Below, in pieces: positions 6,301-8,722 of a stretch of 8,722 nucleotides of DNA. The number at the start of each line of letters is the position of its first letter. Positions within the stretch are counted from its first letter, which is position 1. Source of the stretch: DATDYQ01 sp035288965 (GTDB taxonomy: Archaea; Nanobdellota; Nanobdellia; SCGC-AAA011-G17; JAGVZF01); assembly GCA_035288965.1 (NCBI GenBank), contig DATDYQ010000082.1, positions 1 to 8,722 on the forward strand. Direction: 5' to 3'. The notes under the pieces are model-generated. The model had not been told where the DNA came from. It ran no database searches and saw only the letters and a list, made by a program, of their open reading frames with translations. Position numbers and translations under genes: made by a program.

Positions 6301-6519
6301 GATTATGAAGTTCAAAGATATAAGGGATTGGGAGAAATGAATCCTGATCAATTATGGGAAACTACGATGAATCCTGAAAATAGAATGCTAAAGAAAATTT
6401 TCATAGAAGATGCGGTATTAGCTGATCAAATGTTTACAATACTAATGGGAGATGAAGTTGAACCTAGAAGAGATTTCATATTTGAAAATGCTTCTAAGGT
6501 AAAGAACCTGGATGTTTAA
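3322..6519 (+). CDS. gyrB: DNA gyrase subunit B precursor containing an intein
   Basis: GyrB is the ATPase and TOPRIM subunit of gyrase, which with GyrA (same operon) introduces negative supercoils using ATP. The precursor is 1065 residues; removing a 433-residue intein (4618-5916) leaves 632, normal for a short GyrB. The GHKL ATPase has E45 and N49 (EAVDNAIDE), DNGRG at 76-80, GGLHGVG at 116-122 and QTKTK at 337-341. In TOPRIM, the catalytic E426 of EGDSAGG and the metal-binding D499/D501/D503 (TDADVDG) are present, followed by RYKGLGEMNP. SAKQAR replaces the usual SAKQGR after the splice site. I chose ATG 3322 (MAQKQDKTYTAES); the upstream GTG 3268 would add 18 hydrophobic residues across the promoter. 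The stop is followed by one base and then the HAD-gene ATG. Confidence 0.97.
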   Translation: MAQKQDKTYTAESITVLEGLEAVKRRPGMYVGDTNVRGLHHLVYEAVDNAIDEVLAGFCDNIMVKINADNSVTVSDNGRGIPVDIHPEMKKPALEVVMTMLHAGGKFDKKSYKVSGGLHGVGISVANALSKWLEVIVKRDGKIYKQRYERGKKASELETIGETSETGTSVTFLPDDTIFEVTEFQYDILANRLRELSFLNKKVRIKIFDDRDGKDEEFFYEGGISSFVEFLNKNKNVLNKTPVYIEKEKDSTQVEICLQYNDSYQETIFSFVNNINTHEGGTHLAGFKTALTRAINDYIVKRKLNGKNGEGLQGEDVREGLTAIISIRIPEPQFEGQTKTKLGNSSVKGIVDSLVYEELSNYFEENPAVGMQVVEKSLNAAKAREAARKARELTRRKSALESGSLPGKLADCQERDPSKCEIYLVEGDSAGGCFSGDTKVALTDGRNLSFKELIKEDNEGKRNFCYTIKKDGSIGIEEIKNPRITKNNTEVVKIILDKDEEIICTPDHKFMLRDGSYKVAEKLSKNDSLMPLNKRISKMGGRITIDGYEMVWDQKKNWIFTHMLSDKYNLDNNIYSMTSGDIRHHVDFNKLNNNPNNIIRLSKLNHLKLHYEQLDKTLHSPASKEKSIKAHQTEEYKKKMSEWAKTPEIKNMLSKRAKKQWENKEYKNYMNKKFIEFYKTNEDYRKENNKRLDKEQKKFWSNINNKLDASIRTKKFFDENNEAKKYLSEIAKKQWQNESLKEWRRNKTKEQWTKEFRIKRKEAYNQTYYEHTIKNLKLIYEKTKDINVAEYDKLRKETKNKNLLLFNTFVNRFFNGDVELAKESVVNYNHKIKNIEFLNEKIDVYDIEVPNTHNFALASGVFVHNSAKQARSREFQAILPLRGKILNVEKARIDKIFANNEIATMIQAIGSGISEEFNITKTRYHKIIIMTDADVDGSHISCLILTFFYRYMKQLIDAGYLYMAIPPLYKVKKGKEEFYLYNEEELNKLLEKGDYEVQRYKGLGEMNPDQLWETTMNPENRMLKKIFIEDAVLADQMFTILMGDEVEPRRDFIFENASKVKNLDV
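4618..5916 (+). mobile_element. GyrB intein with HNH homing endonuclease
   Basis: This 433-residue protein intron is inserted between G432 and S433 of the extein, inside the TOPRIM motif EGDSAGG/SAKQ, so gyrase is inactive until splicing. Splicing residues are intact: Cys1 (CFSGDTKVALTDG), block B T73-x-x-H76 (CTPDHKF), block F around 413-428 (YDIEVPNTHNFALASG), penultimate H432, terminal N433 and +1 Ser. This is the standard Cys1/Asn/Ser+1 mechanism. The N-terminal 105 and C-terminal 41 residues closely match, from memory, the Synechocystis GyrB intein, including LMPL and the ending VFVHN, and the site is the same. The intervening ~286 residues carry an HNH nuclease. The presence of a cyanobacterial-type intein in an archaeal gyrase suggests horizontal spread; the direction is unknown. 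Confidence 0.96.
4933..5790 (+). other. HNH endonuclease and DNA-binding repeat insert of the intein
   Basis: Intein residues about 106-391 are absent from mini-inteins and form the homing endonuclease. The HNH core is HHVDFNKLNNNPNNIIRL at residues 152-169, with the paired His and Asn typical of the family, followed by LNHLKLH. These residues look complete, so cleavage of intein-free gyrB alleles is plausible. Residues about 188-335 are very rich in Lys, Asn, Glu and Trp and repeat a helical motif: KKMSEWAKTPEIK, KRAKKQWENKEYK, EIAKKQWQNESLK, NKTKEQWTKEFR. This resembles NUMOD-type nuclease-associated DNA-binding modules, though I cannot prove membership. A final helical stretch (about 338-391) links back to the splicing domain. 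Confidence 0.8.
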
Positions 6520-6520
6520 A

Positions 6521-6964
6521 ATGATAGAAGCAATAATATTTGATTGGATTGGAACATTATATCAATTTGACGGAAAAGGATTATTTCCTTATTCAAAAAA
6601 TGTTTTAATGAAATTAAAAGAAAGAGGAAATAGATTGGCAGTCATATCAAAAGCTCTGCCAGAAGATATAGAAGAAAGAAAAAAACAAATAGATGAGATA
6701 AGAAGTTATGTTGATTACATTTTAGTTGACACTGAAAAAACAAGAGAACAATTTTTAGACTGTATTAAAACTCTTAGAACAACACCAAGTAAAACATTAG
6801 TTGTAGATGATAGAAGTATTAGAGGTATTCAAATTGGCAATCAAATTGGATGTGAAACTGCATGGATTCATAATGGAAAATATTCTCATGAAATGCCAAA
6901 TGAAGAAACTGGAGCGCCCTATTATATTATTGACTCAGTGGAGGATTTATTAAAGACTTTTTAA
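6521..6964 (+). CDS. Small HAD-superfamily protein with altered catalytic motif I
   Basis: This 147-residue HAD-fold protein has motif I FDWIGT (nucleophile D8), motif II S43 in AVISKA, a candidate motif III K73, and motif IV VVDD (D96/D97) followed by RGIQIGNQIGCETAWI, the usual HAD end strand-helix. The second motif I aspartate, the general acid of HAD phosphatases (DxD), is Ile10. Non-phosphatase HADs such as haloacid dehalogenases and phosphonatases also lack it, so ordinary phosphatase activity is doubtful. It is short, with little room for a cap domain. ATG 6521 was chosen because MIEAIIFD starts at the first HAD strand; ATG 6512 would add MFK and overlap the gyrB stop. It lies one base after gyrB and one base before the next gene, within the gyrase operon. 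Substrate unknown. Confidence 0.85.
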   Translation: MIEAIIFDWIGTLYQFDGKGLFPYSKNVLMKLKERGNRLAVISKALPEDIEERKKQIDEIRSYVDYILVDTEKTREQFLDCIKTLRTTPSKTLVVDDRSIRGIQIGNQIGCETAWIHNGKYSHEMPNEETGAPYYIIDSVEDLLKTF

Positions 6965-6965
6965 A

Positions 6966-7292
6966 ATGATAAGATATAGAGTAGAAAATTATATTTATGA
7001 AGAAAACGTTGAAGATAATATTGGAGAATTAAAATACCTTAATGATTTACTTCCGAATACGAGTAGGGAGATTGTTGATATAGTTAGAACAGATGGTGAA
7101 GTTGATACAGAAATTATTCCTGGAAGTTTAATATCTTTATGCTTGAGAAGAAAAGAAACTGTTGAGGATTATGTGATTGCAGAAAGGGAAAGTTATCCTA
7201 TTTTTGAAAGGGGTGCTGGAAAAGTTTCAGAAAGACCTGGAACAAGGTTGAGATTAGTTATGCTGAGAGAGAAAGGAGAAACATTACAATGA
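6966..7292 (+). CDS. Unknown 108-residue protein in the gyrase operon
   Basis: I do not recognise this 108-residue protein. It is soluble, without membrane segments or a metal-binding cysteine set, with an acidic N-terminal half and a more basic C-terminal part (ERGAGKVSERPGTRLRLVMLREKG). The alternation of charged and hydrophobic residues in IVDIVRTDGEVDTEIIPGSL suggests beta strands. It starts one base after the HAD-gene stop (TAA-A-ATG), and its stop overlaps the next start as ATGA, so it is firmly embedded in the gyrB-gyrA operon. Sustained coding in A-rich DNA and precise junctions on both sides support a real gene. A link to gyrase or supercoiling control is only inferred from position. 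Confidence 0.75.
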   Translation: MIRYRVENYIYEENVEDNIGELKYLNDLLPNTSREIVDIVRTDGEVDTEIIPGSLISLCLRRKETVEDYVIAERESYPIFERGAGKVSERPGTRLRLVMLREKGETLQ

Positions 7293-7489
7293 GTGAAGAT
7301 AAAAGTTTAGATGAAAGAATAATCTTTGAAAACGGAAATGATCTAGGTTTTTTTTCTGAGAAACAGAAATATGAAATTAATGATATTTTATTCATAAGAG
7401 TTGAAAGAGAATGGGAACTTTTTAAAATTTACTCTATTCCAGAAACAAATGCATCTGAACAACTTTATTATGCGAGAAAATTAAGATGA
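7289..7489 (+). CDS. Unknown 66-residue protein, first of a tandem pair
   Basis: This small acidic/basic soluble protein is of unknown function and resembles the protein encoded immediately downstream. Shared features in order are KSL(D/E), an I-x-(x)-ENG/EDG turn, SEKQKYEINDILFI here against SETKYEIGNIFWI there, then a charged strand-like part and a C-terminus ending KLR or ALRL. The pattern of short hydrophobic strands separated by charged turns suggests a small beta-rich domain. Both ends overlap neighbours by ATGA, so translation is probably coupled through the operon. No Shine-Dalgarno site is evident. Confidence 0.72.
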   Translation: MSEDKSLDERIIFENGNDLGFFSEKQKYEINDILFIRVEREWELFKIYSIPETNASEQLYYARKLR

Positions 7490-7680
7490 CTGAACTAAAA
7501 GATGATAAAAAAAGTTTAGAATTTATCCAAATAGAAGATGGAAAGATGATGATAATTAGAAATTCCGAAACAAAATATGAAATTGGAAATATTTTTTGGA
7601 TTGAAAGAGAAGGTAAAACACGCAAGTATGAAGTTATAGGATATGAAAAAAATGGATACCCTCTAGCTTTGAGATTATAA
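7486..7680 (+). CDS. Unknown 64-residue protein, second of a tandem pair, upstream of gyrA
   Basis: This is the probable duplicate of the preceding 66-residue protein, sharing the SL-E start, the EDG turn, the KYEIGNIFWI strand segment and an LRL end. It is soluble and rich in charged residues, with no recognisable catalytic or nucleic-acid-binding motif. It overlaps the upstream gene by ATGA, and its TAA is followed by a single A and the gyrA ATG. A dense minus-strand reading frame across the same bases has no promoter or homology and is a shadow. The conserved core shared by the pair supports both being real genes. Confidence 0.72.
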   Translation: MTELKDDKKSLEFIQIEDGKMMIIRNSETKYEIGNIFWIEREGKTRKYEVIGYEKNGYPLALRL

Positions 7681-7681
7681 A

Positions 7682-8722
7682 ATGGCAGAACAAATACAGC
7701 AAAGATTAATTGAACAAGAAATGAAAGAAGCTTACATAGATTATGCTATGTCTGTTATTGTAGGAAGAGCTTTGCCTGATGTTCATGATGGATTAAAGCC
7801 AGTTCATAGAAGAATATTATTTACAATGTATAATATGGGTTTATTGAGCAATAAGCCAACTAAGAAATGTGCCAGAATTGTTGGAAATGTTATGGGCAGA
7901 TTCCATCCACATGGAGATCTTGCTGTTTATGATGCATTAGTTAGAATGGCTCAAGATTTTAGTTTAAGATATCCATTAATAGTTGGACAAGGAAATTTTG
8001 GGAGCGTAGACGGAGATACTGCAGCTGCCCAGCGCTACACCGAGGCTAAATTATCAAAACTAGCTGAAGAAATGTTGATTGATATTAAGAAAAATACGGT
8101 TAATTTTGTTCCCAATTATGATGGAAGTTTGAAAGAACCTTCAGTATTACCAAGCAAGATTCCTAATTTATTGATAAATGGAAGTTCAGGCATTGCAGTT
8201 GGAATGGCAACTAATATGCCGCCACATAATTTAACTGAAGTTGTAGATGCAATAATTGCTTTTATTGATAATAATGAAGTTTCAATTGAAGAGTTAATGG
8301 AATTAATCAAAGGTCCTGATTTTCCAACAGCAGGATATATTCTTGGAAGAAGTGGAATAATAAATGCATTTAAAACAGGAAGAGGAAAGATAAAGATAAG
8401 AGCAAAAAGTGAAATAAGCGGAAAGAAAATATTAATTACTGAAATTCCTTATCAAGTTAATAAATCAGTTTTAATAGAAGATATTGCAAATTTAGTTAGA
8501 GATAAAAAAATAGATGGAATTACAGATATAAGAGATGAAAGTGATAGAAAAGGAATGCAGATTGTTATTGAAACAAGAGCAAATTCTAATCCTGAATTAA
8601 TATTAAATCAATTATATAAACATTCACAATTACAAGAAACATTTGGAGTAATTAATGTTGCTTTAGTAAATGGACAGCCTAAAGTTTTGAATTTAAAAGA
8701 ATTAATTGATCATTATGTCAAG
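7682..8722 (+). CDS. gyrA: DNA gyrase subunit A (3' end beyond the window)
   Basis: GyrA is the DNA breakage-reunion subunit of gyrase, partner of the GyrB encoded upstream. The first 347 residues are present with no stop, roughly the N-terminal 40 percent of a typical ~800-residue protein. The family start EQEMKEAYIDYAMSVIVGRALPDV is clear (residues 11-34). The winged-helix region contains KPVHRRIL and GRFHPHGDLAVYDALVRMAQ, and the catalytic tyrosine is Y119 in AAAQRYTEAKL. The position equivalent to E. coli Ser83 is Leu80, while Asp87 is kept as Asp84. There is no intein at the Y119/T120 site, but bases 8000-8047 around it use codons unlike the rest of the gene. The start at 7682 lies one base after the upstream stop and has no separate promoter, so expression depends on the operon. 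Confidence 0.96.
   Translation, partial: MAEQIQQRLIEQEMKEAYIDYAMSVIVGRALPDVHDGLKPVHRRILFTMYNMGLLSNKPTKKCARIVGNVMGRFHPHGDLAVYDALVRMAQDFSLRYPLIVGQGNFGSVDGDTAAAQRYTEAKLSKLAEEMLIDIKKNTVNFVPNYDGSLKEPSVLPSKIPNLLINGSSGIAVGMATNMPPHNLTEVVDAIIAFIDNNEVSIEELMELIKGPDFPTAGYILGRSGIINAFKTGRGKIKIRAKSEISGKKILITEIPYQVNKSVLIEDIANLVRDKKIDGITDIRDESDRKGMQIVIETRANSNPELILNQLYKHSQLQETFGVINVALVNGQPKVLNLKELIDHYVK

Noticed and set aside
7434..7625. 63-residue minus-strand frame
   Set aside because: It is antisense to the paralogous small genes, with no promoter or RBS; Phe/Ile/Ser-rich composition is typical of a shadow.
8116..8310. 64-residue minus-strand frame
   Set aside because: It lies opposite conserved gyrA coding sequence.
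3322..8722. ParE/ParC (topoisomerase IV) instead of gyrase
   Set aside because: A single adjacent B/A pair with GyrA-like sequence around Y119 favours gyrase, and archaea typically carry gyrase rather than topoisomerase IV. The C-terminal GyrA box that would settle it lies outside the window.

Overview
The window reads as chromosomal DNA from an AT-rich archaeon, most likely a DPANN-type lineage such as a Woesearchaeota/Pacearchaeota relative. This placement is an inference. It rests on TATA-box promoters with BRE-like purines about 25-30 bases before starts, several near-leaderless starts without Shine-Dalgarno sites, oligo-T stretches after genes, an archaeal Fcf1-like PIN protein and an archaeal-type inositol monophosphatase. 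DNA gyrase (gyrB, gyrA) is bacterial in origin but is carried by many archaea.

Region 1 (1-1748, + strand) is a three-gene cluster behind a clear TATA box. It encodes small unknown membrane proteins; the first two are diverged tandem paralogues. Region 2 (1745-2856, - strand) is a two-gene operon of an inositol-monophosphatase-family enzyme and a PIN-domain nuclease joined by an ATGA overlap. It converges on region 1 so tightly that the two stop codons overlap. A 105-base divergent promoter region separates it from a 71-residue unknown protein (2962-3177, +), the only gene here with a good Shine-Dalgarno site.

Region 3 (3322-8722, +) is one tightly packed operon: gyrB, a small HAD-fold protein, three small unknown proteins (the last two tandem paralogues), and gyrA, which runs off the window. 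Junctions are either TAA-A-ATG or ATGA overlaps, so the set is probably co-transcribed and translationally coupled. gyrB is interrupted by a 433-residue in-frame intein placed inside the TOPRIM catalytic motif (EGDSAGG/SAKQ). It closely resembles, from memory, the Synechocystis GyrB intein and has a complete-looking HNH endonuclease plus a long repetitive Lys/Trp-rich DNA-binding-like region. After splicing, GyrB would be a normal 632-residue protein.

The most interesting points are the cyanobacterial-type HNH intein in an archaeal gyrase, the four small uncharacterised genes locked between gyrB and gyrA (candidate gyrase-linked factors), and a short patch of foreign-looking codons in gyrA centred on the catalytic tyrosine, which is also the known GyrA intein insertion site. 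No tRNA, rRNA, CRISPR array or insertion sequence was seen, and no gene-free stretch exceeds 300 bases.
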